From an uncultured Collinsella sp. (GTDB lineage Bacteria; Actinomycetota; Coriobacteriia; Coriobacteriales; Coriobacteriaceae), in contig CABUWV010000007.1 in NCBI GenBank assembly GCA_902495355.1, positions 1 to 64,000 of the forward strand: a DNA stretch of 64,000 nt, in the 5' to 3' direction. The notes under the pieces were generated by a model that did not search any database, was not told where the DNA came from, and saw nothing but the letters and a program-made list of their open reading frames with translations. This document shows, piece after piece, positions 45,028 through 53,540 of the stretch. Each line of letters begins with the position of its first letter. Position 1 is the first letter of the stretch. The translations under genes and the position numbers were made by a program.

Positions 45028-47793
45028 ATGGACCAGGACCGCCAAAACAGCCTACGCCGCGACGTGCAGAACACGGAGCGCGAGCAGGATTTTACGACCT
45101 ACCGCACTGCCCAAAGCTCAAACGATATGGTGCCGACGGTTTTTCGCCGTGGCATCTACCGCACAATCCGAGGCAGTCTTAAGCGCTTCTTGTCAATCGT
45201 GGTCATCACCGCGCTTGGCGTGAGCGTGATGTGCGGCCTTAAGGCGGGTTGCGAGGACCTGTGCGATTCGGTTGACGCCTACTTCGACCAGCAAAATGTC
45301 TATGACATTAACGTGCAGTCGACCTATGGCCTGACTGACGATGATCTCGCCGCCATCCAAGAGGTCGATGGTGTCGAGACGGCCGAGGGCATCTACACCG
45401 AGACCGCCTACACCGCCGTGGGTACAACGCGCGAGCGCGTGGTCGTGCAGAGTCTCTCCAAGGAGAACATCGATCAGCCGGTGCTCGTGAACGGCGATTT
45501 GCCCGAGAGCGCTGATGAAGTCGCGGTGACTTCGAAGTTCCTGAAGGCATCGGGCAAGAAAATCGGCGATACGGTGAGTTTTGCCGCCAATGACGCGAGC
45601 TCGTCGAACCAAAGCGCCAAGGATCAGTTTGCCGCGGGCGATTACACCATTACGGCCGAGGTCCTCGATCCCACTGATGTGAGCTCCGACTCGACAGTCA
45701 ACGCCTTTCGCGCTGCTTCGGCGGCGGACTATAAGTTCTATGTGAGCGAGGACGCCGCGACATCTTCTTCCTACTCCGCGGTCCACGTGATCGTCGAGGG
45801 AGCCAAGAGCCTCAACTCCTATTCGGATGCCTACGCGGCAAAGATCAACAAGGTCAAGGGCAATATAGAGAAGATTCGCGAGGAGCGTGAGAAGGCGCGC
45901 GCTCAGGAACTGACGGTCGACACGCCGGCAAGCTTGGATGCGGCCGAGCGCCAGGCGAATATGCTCTTTGGGATTGAGCAGGACAACATCAATCGCATGG
46001 CAGAGGGCAGCGAGGAGCGCGTGCAAGCGCAGACCGACCTGGATCAGCGCCGCGCCGCCGCCGACCAGCAGTTTGCCGATGCCCGCGCCGAGCTTTCCGA
46101 TCTGGGCGAATGCACCTGGTACATCCAGGACCGCGGCAATATCGCAAGCTACTCGAGCGTGGAGAGCGATAGCTCGTCAATTGAGGCTATCGCCACGGTG
46201 TTCCCGTTCATCTTCTTTATCGTCGCCGTGCTCATCAGCCTTACCACCGCCACGCGTATGGTCGAGGAGGAACGCACACTCATCGGCCTGTATAAGGCGC
46301 TCGGTTATTCGCGCGGACGCATCCTGTCCAAATACGTGGACTATGCGCTGTGGGCCTGTCTGATCGGCGGCGTGCTCGGCAACATCATCGGATTTGTGGG
46401 CCTGCCGCTGTTCCTGTTTACGGTGTTCGACGACATGTACTCACTGCCCCAGATGCTGCTTTCGTACGACATCGTGTCGTCGCTCGTGTCGGTGGCGCTG
46501 TTTGCCGTGGGCGTGGTGGGCGCCACGATTATCGCCTGCCGCCACGAGATGGCCGAGACCCCGGCCTCGCTTATGCGTCCCAAGGCCCCGCGCGCTGGCT
46601 CGCGCATCTTGCTCGAGCGCATCGGCTTTATCTGGCGCCGCATGGGCTTTTTGAACAAGGTCGCTGCACGCAACCTATTCCGCTATAAAAAGCGCGCCTT
46701 TATGACCATCTTTGGCATCGCGGGTTGCACCGCGCTTGTGATCTGCGGTATGGGTATTCGCGACACGTCGGTCGCGCTTTCGCCCAAGCAGTACGGCCAC
46801 ATCACACGCTACGATCTGCTGGCGGTCGCCAATCCCGACGTTTTTTCGCAGACGTGCGCGGCGCTCGACGAGCGAAGCGCGGTCAAGGATTCCGGTGTGA
46901 CCGTAACTTCGACGCTGCCGATCATGACTGACAACGTTACCTTTACGTTTGGCGGCAAGAGCGAGACCGTGCAGCTCATCGTGATTCCCGACGACCGCAC
47001 GGGTGACTTGGGCGATTACGTGCGCCTTGAGGATGAGTCCAAAGAGCCGCTGTCTTTGCGTGACGGAGACGTGTATCTGAGTAAGAGTTCACAGTTGGTG
47101 CTGGGGATTCAGCCGGGCGATACGGCTCACGTCCAGGATTCGTCGCTCAATGTTGCCAAGGTCAAAGTCAGCGACATTTCGCTTAACTATCTGGGCAACA
47201 CGCTTTACATGACGCAGGGCACCTATGAACGTGCGTTCGGTCGAAGCGCACGCCTCAACGGCGTCTTTGTGCTGCTTAAGGGTTCATCTTCTGACCAGAT
47301 TGCGTTTAGCAAGAAGCTTAAGAGCGACGGTTGGCTCACCATCTCAAGCACGGCCGAACATTGGCAGAACTACGAGGCGAACTTCACTATCATCAATTCC
47401 GTCGTGGTGCTCGTGACCTTTATGGCGGCGTGCCTGTCGTTTGTGGTGGTGTTTACGCTGTCCAACACGAATATCTCCGAGCGCGAGCGCGAACTGGCGA
47501 CCATCAAGGTGCTGGGCTTCCGTCGTGGCGAGGTGCACCACTACGTCAACAAGGAGACGCTGATCCTCACGGCGATTGGCACCGCACTGGGCGTGCCGCT
47601 GGGTGGCCTGCTTGCCGAGAGCTTTACGTACATCCTGCAGATGCCGTCGCTGTACTTTGATGTTGAGGTCGAGCCGCTAAGCTACGTGCTCGCCGTGGTG
47701 CTTTCCTTTGGCTTTACGTTTATTGTCAACCTCGCCACCAATCGTACCCTCAACAAGATCGACATGGTCGGCGCCCTCAAAAGCGCCGAGTAA
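45028..47793 (+). CDS. ABC transporter permease with two FtsX-like cores
   Basis: The 921-residue membrane protein has a helix near residue 55 (RFLSIVVITALGVSVMCG), then a large extracellular region (about 75-390) that includes an Ala/Glu/Arg-rich, coiled-coil-like stretch (about 275-350). Three helices follow (about 395-510), then a second first-type helix (KRAFMTIFGIAGCTALVICG), a second extracellular domain, and three C-terminal helices. This is the double-FtsX layout common in Gram-positive gut bacteria. I start at ATG 45028; an in-frame GTG at 45016 overlaps the ATPase stop. Partner of the preceding ATPase. Confidence 0.9.
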   Translation: MDQDRQNSLRRDVQNTEREQDFTTYRTAQSSNDMVPTVFRRGIYRTIRGSLKRFLSIVVITALGVSVMCGLKAGCEDLCDSVDAYFDQQNVYDINVQSTYGLTDDDLAAIQEVDGVETAEGIYTETAYTAVGTTRERVVVQSLSKENIDQPVLVNGDLPESADEVAVTSKFLKASGKKIGDTVSFAANDASSSNQSAKDQFAAGDYTITAEVLDPTDVSSDSTVNAFRAASAADYKFYVSEDAATSSSYSAVHVIVEGAKSLNSYSDAYAAKINKVKGNIEKIREEREKARAQELTVDTPASLDAAERQANMLFGIEQDNINRMAEGSEERVQAQTDLDQRRAAADQQFADARAELSDLGECTWYIQDRGNIASYSSVESDSSSIEAIATVFPFIFFIVAVLISLTTATRMVEEERTLIGLYKALGYSRGRILSKYVDYALWACLIGGVLGNIIGFVGLPLFLFTVFDDMYSLPQMLLSYDIVSSLVSVALFAVGVVGATIIACRHEMAETPASLMRPKAPRAGSRILLERIGFIWRRMGFLNKVAARNLFRYKKRAFMTIFGIAGCTALVICGMGIRDTSVALSPKQYGHITRYDLLAVANPDVFSQTCAALDERSAVKDSGVTVTSTLPIMTDNVTFTFGGKSETVQLIVIPDDRTGDLGDYVRLEDESKEPLSLRDGDVYLSKSSQLVLGIQPGDTAHVQDSSLNVAKVKVSDISLNYLGNTLYMTQGTYERAFGRSARLNGVFVLLKGSSSDQIAFSKKLKSDGWLTISSTAEHWQNYEANFTIINSVVVLVTFMAACLSFVVVFTLSNTNISERERELATIKVLGFRRGEVHHYVNKETLILTAIGTALGVPLGGLLAESFTYILQMPSLYFDVEVEPLSYVLAVVLSFGFTFIVNLATNRTLNKIDMVGALKSAE

Positions 47794-47854
47794 CCTGTCC
47801 TGGGATTCAAGTTCTAGCGAGCTGCCGACGCGCCCGCAGCAGCATTTTTGCATA

Positions 47855-47898
47855 AACCGCCCCGCCAAATGCATACTTTGACGGGACGGTTGCTTTTT
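47855..47898 (+). terminator. Terminator of the MacB/FtsX-like pair
   Basis: Arms AACCGCCCCG and CGGGACGGTT (one mismatch) are followed by GCTTTTTG. It is 62 bp after the permease stop codon. Confidence 0.6.
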
Positions 47899-47934
47899 GC
47901 CCACAGGTACCCCAGGGGGCGCCGTGCAAATTCC

Positions 47935-48135
47935 GGAGTATTCAGCGTCCCGGGGTCCGCGGGCGCGGGGGCGGGGGTGCAAAACTGCGCTGAAAGCCCC
48001 GATTCTGAGCCCCAACGCCTCTAGAGCCGCTCGTTTTTTTACAGGATGCGGCCCATGGTGCCTGCCTTTCGCCCAAAATCCAGTATGCAGGCACCCTCGG
48101 CTGCTGAATACTCCCAAAAATGCACGCCGCATCCT
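47935..48135. repeat. Structured non-coding stretch with three nested inverted repeats
   Basis: AGGATGCGGC (48043-48052) pairs with GCCGCATCCT (48126-48135). Inside it, GGTGCCTGC (48057-48065) pairs with GCAGGCACC (48087-48095). GGAGTATTCAGC (47935-47946) pairs with GCTGAATACTCC (48103-48114), crossing the outer stem. No gene is supported in the 541-bp gap. Confidence 0.55.
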
Positions 48136-48190
48136 ACCCCAGGCACCCGCAGCAAGAAGACGAATAGCCTCGGACTCCCTAGTTACCGCA

Positions 48191-48311
48191 GGAGGCCCCA
48201 GGGCTTACCTCCCAAATCTTTCCGCAGGACGGAAAGACCCCGCCGCGCGAAGCGCACGGCGGGGTCCTGACATGTCCGAGGACGATTTGGGAGGTAAGCC
48301 CTGGGGCCTCC
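48191..48311 (-). repeat. Family A nested-stem 3' element (copy A5, after pfkA)
   Basis: A perfect 28-bp outer stem (48284-48311 with 48191-48218). In sense (minus) orientation box 1 is CGTCCTCGGACATG, the inner stem starts GACCCCGCCG with a TTCG apex, and box 2 is TCCTGCGGAAAGATT. It starts 23 bp after the pfkA stop codon. Confidence 0.85.
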
Positions 48312-48334
48312 GATGAGAGCAGTTCCAGCCGAGG

Positions 48335-49414
48335 CTACTCGTCGCCGAAGCTGATGCCCAGCGCCTTGGCCTCGCGCACCAGATCGCTCTGGGGGTCGAC
48401 AAACTTGAGCTTGCCGGCGACATCCTCGAGCGGCATGTGGCACATTTTGCCGTCGCGCAGGGCAATCATGTAGCCAAACTCGCCGCGCAGGCAGCCGAGC
48501 GCTGCCTCGACGCCGCACTGAGTCGCAAAGATGCGGTCCTGGGCGTCGGGCTGGCCGCCGCGCTGCGTGTGGCCGGGGATGGCGACGCGGGTCTCGCGAC
48601 CGGTCTTGGCCTCAATCTCCTTGGCGATGTCGTACACAATCGACGGGCTCGTGCGCTCGGCGAGCTTTTTCTTGTACTCCTTCTTGGACAGCGCTGCGTC
48701 CTCCTTGGAGATAGCGCCCTCGGCGACGGCTACGATGGTAAAACGGCTGCCGGTCTCCATGCGATGCTCGATGGTCTTGATGACGTTATCCATGTCGTAG
48801 GGAATCTCGGGAATCAGGATGACGTCTGCGCCGCCCGCGACGCCGGCATACAGCGGGATCCAGCCAACCTTGTGGCCCATGATCTCGATAACGAACACGC
48901 GCCCATGGCTCGAAGCGGTGGTGTGGATGTCGTCGATGCACTTGGTAGCGACGTCGATGGCGCTCGTAAAGCCAAACGTCAACTCGGTGCCCCAGGTGTC
49001 GTTATCGATGGTCTTGGGCAGGGCGATAACGTTGAGGCCCTCTTCGCGCAGGCGGTTGGCGGTCTTGGTGGAGCCGTTGCCGCCCAGCATAAACAGGCAG
49101 TCGAGCTGCAGCTTATGATAGGTGTGGACCATCGCCGGCACCTTCTCGACGCCGTCGGCCTCGGGGGTATCCAGGCGCTTGAACGGCGTGCGGCTCGTGC
49201 CTAGGATGGTGCCGCCGCGGGTGAGGATGCCGCTAAAATCGGCGGGCGTCATGACGCGGAACCTGCTGTAGATAAGGCCCTGGTAGCCGTCCTCAAAACC
49301 ATAGATCTCGATAGGCTCTTCGCTATTGGTTATAAGCGTTTTGACGATGCCGCGCATGGTGGCATTGAGCGCCTGGCAGTCGCCGCCACTGGTAAGAAGA
49401 CCGATTCTAAGCAT
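48335..49414 (-). CDS. pfkA: 6-phosphofructokinase
   Basis: The 359-residue enzyme phosphorylates fructose-6-phosphate. The fold motifs are LTSGGDCQALNATMRG at the N-terminus, GGNGSTKTANRL near residue 111, PKTIDND near 133 and IEIMGHKVGW. Gly114 is the residue usual for ATP use, whereas Lys134 in PKTIDND is the residue usual for PPi-type and mixed-specificity enzymes. The Mg-binding Asp of GGDG is Asn113 here. The phosphoryl donor is therefore uncertain. It is transcribed alone and ends in a family A element. Confidence 0.93.
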   Translation of the reverse strand: MLRIGLLTSGGDCQALNATMRGIVKTLITNSEEPIEIYGFEDGYQGLIYSRFRVMTPADFSGILTRGGTILGTSRTPFKRLDTPEADGVEKVPAMVHTYHKLQLDCLFMLGGNGSTKTANRLREEGLNVIALPKTIDNDTWGTELTFGFTSAIDVATKCIDDIHTTASSHGRVFVIEIMGHKVGWIPLYAGVAGGADVILIPEIPYDMDNVIKTIEHRMETGSRFTIVAVAEGAISKEDAALSKKEYKKKLAERTSPSIVYDIAKEIEAKTGRETRVAIPGHTQRGGQPDAQDRIFATQCGVEAALGCLRGEFGYMIALRDGKMCHMPLEDVAGKLKFVDPQSDLVREAKALGISFGDE

Positions 49415-49452
49415 GATGAATCCTTCCGGGCAAGTTATAACATGCGCATAAG

Positions 49453-49485
49453 TTTACCCCCGCACACTGTTGATACGGGGGTAAA
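49453..49485. other. Hairpin upstream of pfkA
   Basis: TTTACCCCCG (49453-49462) pairs with CGGGGGTAAA (49476-49485) around a 13-base loop. It lies 39 bp before the pfkA start and 70 bp after the amide hydrolase stop. It could be an operator or a terminator without a T tract. Confidence 0.5.
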
Positions 49486-49554
49486 ACGTGTTAGCCCAAG
49501 CGTATAGAAATGTAAACAACGTCAGGTGAGCGTAAGATCGACGGACCTGGCTCC

Positions 49555-50640
49555 TTACAGTGCGAAGGCATCGACGTCGCCCCAGTGGCGGCGCAGCGTG
49601 ATGGCGGCGGCGGGTTCGGTATTGTCAAAGACGACCGACCATTGCGTATTACTGGTGATGTCTTCCGGATTGGGCTCTTGTGCTGCGGCGCGCAGGGCTT
49701 CCCAGGCAATCGTTTCGTCCTGGGCACCGACATGGGCGTCAAGGACATCGGCGATTGCGACGGCGCGCTCTTTACCATGACCCAGCTCACCATTCTTTTG
49801 GTCGGGCAGCACTTCGTCGCCATAGCAGGCGTAGAAGTTCGTAACCTGGCGTACAGGAGTCGCTTTGAAAGCGCGGTCCGGATCGCGCGGATCCCACTCT
49901 ACTACGCGCGCGTCACCGGCGGCGTCGTTGATAAAGAAGTGGTAATCGCGTCCTGCCATGGCGTGCATGTCGTAGGCGGAAAGCAGGTCGACAGCTTCTT
50001 GCGTGGTGGCGGCACGTTCGAGCACCAGACGGATGGCGAGCGAGGTGTTGATGATGGGGCGTTGCGTGTCCTGGTCACAGGGCTTGGAATCCAGGGTGAG
50101 TACGGCAATGGACACGCCGCATTCGTTAACACCGTCGAGCTGGGCAAACGGGCCCATGAGTGCGGCGGCGCGTCCGGCGACGGAGTCAAGTGGAGTGTTG
50201 GCGCCCAGGTTATTGAGGGCCGCAAACCCGATGGAGGCATAGCCGCCGCGTGGGTGATTGCGCACCAGCAGCGCTGAGGTGTCGTCTTTAAAGTCGTAAT
50301 TGCGACCGGTGCGCACGCGGCCTTCGGCATCTACGGCGGCAAAAGCGCTGCAGGCAAACTGGGGCGCCTGGACATGTGCCGGCGCACCGGGCAGCACCTG
50401 CGCCACCACGGCATCGATGTAGGCCTGATCGTCGCGCACGCCAGCGGCGATGATGCGATCAAGATCGTAGTCGTAGGCGATGTCGATTGCGTACAGGTCA
50501 TAGCCATCCGCGTAGCCGGTCAAGCGTCTGAGCGACGCGGCGGACTTGATTTGCTTGCGGTAAACGATGCCGGCGGCAGCGGCAAAGCCGACGGCGACTC
50601 CCGCGACACCGCAGGCGATGGCAATGTTACGTGGCTTCAT
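49555..50640 (-). CDS. Membrane-anchored Ntn-type linear amide hydrolase (choloylglycine hydrolase-like)
   Basis: The 361-residue protein has an N-terminal hydrophobic anchor (residues about 6-27). An Ntn-hydrolase domain follows, with the candidate nucleophile at Cys97 in FACSAFAAVD and then GRNYDF, the pattern of the choloylglycine hydrolase/acyltransferase superfamily. In bile salt hydrolases the cysteine is residue 2 after Met removal. Here it lies 96 residues in, so an autoproteolytic cut before Cys97 would be needed to expose it. The substrate (bile salts, penicillin-like amides or N-acyl amino acids) cannot be told from sequence. Confidence 0.75.
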   Translation of the reverse strand: MKPRNIAIACGVAGVAVGFAAAAGIVYRKQIKSAASLRRLTGYADGYDLYAIDIAYDYDLDRIIAAGVRDDQAYIDAVVAQVLPGAPAHVQAPQFACSAFAAVDAEGRVRTGRNYDFKDDTSALLVRNHPRGGYASIGFAALNNLGANTPLDSVAGRAAALMGPFAQLDGVNECGVSIAVLTLDSKPCDQDTQRPIINTSLAIRLVLERAATTQEAVDLLSAYDMHAMAGRDYHFFINDAAGDARVVEWDPRDPDRAFKATPVRQVTNFYACYGDEVLPDQKNGELGHGKERAVAIADVLDAHVGAQDETIAWEALRAAAQEPNPEDITSNTQWSVVFDNTEPAAAITLRRHWGDVDAFAL

Positions 50641-50801
50641 GACGGTTCCTCTCGTCCTGTTAGCGCAATTGTCGCAAAAGGGGCGCGGGCATGATGGCTC
50701 AACTTGGTGAGCGGTGCGGAATTAAGCACGGAATGAAGAGTGCGGCGCTGGCGTGGCGGGGTATGCTGGAGGGGACCATCAACCCAGCGAAAGGGGAGAG
50801 C

Positions 50802-52187
50802 ATGACGGATCAGGAAACGCCCGAGCGCGCGCACGTGACGGCCGACGATATCGAGGCCGCCAACGACCTTATCGACTTTATCGAGGCATGCCCCAGCATG
50901 TTTCATACGGCGGCGACCATTATGGCCGAGCTCGACGAGGCGGGCTTTACCTACCTGCCCGAGAACGCGGCATGGGATATCGAGCCGGGCGGGCGTTATT
51001 ACACGCAGCGCAACACCTCGAGCGTCGTTGCCTTTAAGGTGGGCGAGGACCTGGCCGCGACGTGGGGCGAGGACGGCGTTGCCGGTGACTATCATTTTCA
51101 GCTCACGGCGTCGCACAGCGATTCGCCGACGTTTAAGGTCAAGGCTGTGCCCGAGCTCGATGGCGCGGGCGAGACACTGCGCCTGAACACCGAGGCCTAC
51201 GGCGGCATGATCGACTACACCTGGTTCGATCGCCCGCTGGCGCTCGCGGGCCGCGTACTGGTGCGCGAGGGCGACCGTATTGAGAGCCGCCTGCTTGCCA
51301 CCGAGCGCGAGGTCGCTATCATTCCGAGTCTTGCTATCCATATGAACCGCGGCGTTAACGAGGGCTTTGCTCCCAACCGAGCCGTCGACCTGTGCCCGCT
51401 CATCAGCGCCGGCGAACTCAAGCAGGGAGATTTTGATGCCCTGATTGCCGAAGAGCTGGACGTTGAGCCCGAGCAAATTCTGGGCCGCGATTTGTTCCTG
51501 GTCAACCGCCAGGATGCGCGCATTTGGGGCTGGGCCGACGAGTTTATCTCGACGCCCAAGCTCGACGACCTGGCCTGCGCCTATACCTCGCTGCAGGCAT
51601 TTTTGGGTGCTGAGAACGCGCGCGATGTCTCGGTCTTCTGCTGCTTTGATAACGAGGAGGTTGGCTCCGAGACCAAGCAGGGCGCCATGTCGACGTTCTT
51701 GGCCGACGCGCTGCGCCGCATCAACGGATCGCTGGGCTTTGACGACGAGTCGTACCATCGCGCACTTGCCGCCTCGATGCTTGTGAGCTGCGACAACGCG
51801 CATGCCGTGCACCCCAACCACGCCGAGAAGTGCGATGCCCGCAACCAGGTTGTGCTTAACGGCGGCATCGTCATCAAGGAAGCCGCCAACCAGCACTACT
51901 GCACCGATGCCTTTAGCCGCGCGGTGTTCCAGGCCATCTGCGATGATGCCGACGTGCCCACGCAGGCCTTTGCCAACAAGAGCGACATGGCCGGCGGCTC
52001 TACGCTTGGCAATCTGTCCAATATGCAGGCGAGCATGCATGCTGTGGACGTGGGCCTGCCGCAGCTTGCCATGCACTCGAGCTACGAGACCGGCGGCGTG
52101 CGCGACGTTATGTACGCCATCCGCGCCCTCACGGCTTTCTACGAGCGAAACCTAACCATCAACGGAGCCGAAAGCGCGGAGCTCTAA
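50802..52187 (+). CDS. M18 family aminopeptidase
   Basis: A 461-residue metallopeptidase of the aspartyl aminopeptidase family, cytoplasmic and usually dodecameric. Zinc-ligand and catalytic stretches are LTASHSDSPTFKVK (near residue 97), CCFDNEEVGSETKQGA (near 280) and a C-terminal GLPQLAMHSSYE. The start at ATG 50802 has AAGGGGAG just upstream; the open frame extends back without support. Its stop codon abuts a GGGACAGG repeat (copy C3). Confidence 0.93.
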   Translation: MTDQETPERAHVTADDIEAANDLIDFIEACPSMFHTAATIMAELDEAGFTYLPENAAWDIEPGGRYYTQRNTSSVVAFKVGEDLAATWGEDGVAGDYHFQLTASHSDSPTFKVKAVPELDGAGETLRLNTEAYGGMIDYTWFDRPLALAGRVLVREGDRIESRLLATEREVAIIPSLAIHMNRGVNEGFAPNRAVDLCPLISAGELKQGDFDALIAEELDVEPEQILGRDLFLVNRQDARIWGWADEFISTPKLDDLACAYTSLQAFLGAENARDVSVFCCFDNEEVGSETKQGAMSTFLADALRRINGSLGFDDESYHRALAASMLVSCDNAHAVHPNHAEKCDARNQVVLNGGIVIKEAANQHYCTDAFSRAVFQAICDDADVPTQAFANKSDMAGGSTLGNLSNMQASMHAVDVGLPQLAMHSSYETGGVRDVMYAIRALTAFYERNLTINGAESAEL

Positions 52188-52239
52188 AACCTACCAAAAA
52201 GGGACAGGTTTACTTTGACAGGTTTTATCTGGGCAAATG
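52187..52239 (+). repeat. GGGACAGG repeat, copy C3
   Basis: Begins at the last base of the M18 aminopeptidase stop codon: CCTACCAAAA, AGGGACAGGTTTA, then CTTTGACAGG and TTTATCTGGGCAAAT. Same unit as C1. Confidence 0.7.
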
Positions 52240-52312
52240 CCGCAATGCCAACGGCAAGACGGAACTGCTAAGGCTTGCAGATAAAGCTGGCGCCAGCGAA
52301 ACGCCGCAGGTA

Positions 52313-52468
52313 GAGCAAAAGTCAGCGAGAGCCCGCCGTTTGAGCCAAGGTGCCGTGAAATGAAAAGGCGCTGACCTTCTGGTCGCGCCTTTGAAATTGA
52401 ACGGCAGATTGGCCAAACGGCGGGCTCGCAGCGTCGAGGGGTTCCGGCGTTTGGCAAAACGCCGGAAC
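52313..52468 (-). repeat. Family B structured 3' element (copy B2, after the hydroxyacid dehydrogenase gene)
   Basis: Same 156-bp length and order as B1. In sense (minus) order there is a 12-bp hairpin with loop TGCC (52441-52468), a box matching CTCGACGCTGC, and a 14-bp outer stem (52414-52427 with 52329-52342). Boxes AATCTGCCGTTCAA and TTTCACGGCACCTT then flank an inner hairpin, and the tail is TCGCTGACTTTTGCTC. Stem sequences differ from B1 but remain complementary. Confidence 0.85.
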
Positions 52469-52471
52469 AAC

Positions 52472-53407
52472 CTAATGCTCAATCCAGCAACGCAGGGTCT
52501 CGCCGGCTTGCAGGTGACGCAGATTCTCTGCGGCAATGTCGACCACATTGTTGAGCGTGGCGGCCAGATGGAACCAGCCCGAGATATGCGGCGTAATGAG
52601 CATGTTAGGCGCATCCCACAGTGGGCTTGTCTCAGGCAGCGGCTCGGGGTCGGTGACGTCGACCGCGGCGCCGGCGAGATGACCCGACTCCAGGGCGGCA
52701 ACCAAGTCGTCGGCGACCACAAGGTCGCCGCGGCCGCCGTTGGCAAAGAAGGCGCCCGGTTTCATCGCAGCGAAGAACTCGGCGTTCGCCAAGCCGCGGG
52801 TCTCGGGCGTGCTGGGCATAAAGGATGCGACGATGTCAGCCTCGGCCAGACGCTCGGGCAGGGCGTCCATGCTGTCCATGTCCTCAAACACAATGGGGTA
52901 GACGAGCGGATGGCGCTTGATGCCGCGGACGTGCGCACCCATGTTGCGGCAGAGCGTGGCGAAGTGGCCACCGATATCGCCCGCGCCCAGCACCAGCACA
53001 TTGGCGTTTTTGAGCGAGGTGACCGGCCCCAAATCCTCCCAGCGATGCTCGCGCTGCAGGTCCTGGTAGCCGGGCAGGCGCTTCATCATAGACAGCACCA
53101 TGGCAAACATGTGCTCGCTCACGGCCTGGCCGTAGGCGCCTACCGAGCAGGAGAGCTTAGCGTCGGCTGGCACGGTGCCAGCGGTCAAGTAATCGTCATA
53201 GCCCGCGGTCTGCAGTTGCAGCAGCTGGAGGTGCTCGCACGCGGTAAGCAGGGCAGGGTCTATGTTGCCCAAGATCACGTCGGCGTTGGCGACCTGCTCA
53301 CGTGTGATGGCGTCGGCGCTCGTATAGATAAAGTCCTCGCCCGGAGCGCTCGACTCAAGAATTGCGCGATGGCGGTCGTTGACGGGCAGCAAAACCAGGA
53401 TGTTCAC
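52472..53407 (-). CDS. D-isomer-specific 2-hydroxyacid dehydrogenase family protein
   Basis: A 311-residue NAD(P)-dependent dehydrogenase. The Rossmann motif LGAGDIGGHFA lies near residue 141. The catalytic residues are visible as Arg in ANGGRGDLV, Glu in DVTDPEPLPE and His in TPHISGW. The N-terminal half is less conserved, so the substrate (a D-2-hydroxyacid such as lactate, glyoxylate or phosphoglycerate) is open. The start is a GTG at 53407 with AAAGGA about 6 bases upstream. A C-type repeat lies directly before it and a family B element after it. Confidence 0.92.
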   Translation of the reverse strand: MNILVLLPVNDRHRAILESSAPGEDFIYTSADAITREQVANADVILGNIDPALLTACEHLQLLQLQTAGYDDYLTAGTVPADAKLSCSVGAYGQAVSEHMFAMVLSMMKRLPGYQDLQREHRWEDLGPVTSLKNANVLVLGAGDIGGHFATLCRNMGAHVRGIKRHPLVYPIVFEDMDSMDALPERLAEADIVASFMPSTPETRGLANAEFFAAMKPGAFFANGGRGDLVVADDLVAALESGHLAGAAVDVTDPEPLPETSPLWDAPNMLITPHISGWFHLAATLNNVVDIAAENLRHLQAGETLRCWIEH

Positions 53408-53426
53408 AAGCAGTCCTTTCCGCTCG

Positions 53427-53475
53427 ACCTGCCAAAAAGGGACAGGTTTATTTTGGCAGGTTGTATCAGGCAAAA
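53427..53475 (-). repeat. GGGACAGG repeat, copy C4
   Basis: CCTGCCAAAA pairs with TTTTGGCAGG perfectly around AGGGACAGGTTTA. The central part is nearly self-complementary, so the strand is set only by similarity to C2. It sits 20 bp upstream of the 2-hydroxyacid dehydrogenase start. Confidence 0.65.
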
Positions 53476-53540
53476 CGTTATAAAAACGCCGGGCTACGCG
53501 ATGGTTAACATATCCATCGCGTAGCCCGGCGCATCCACAG

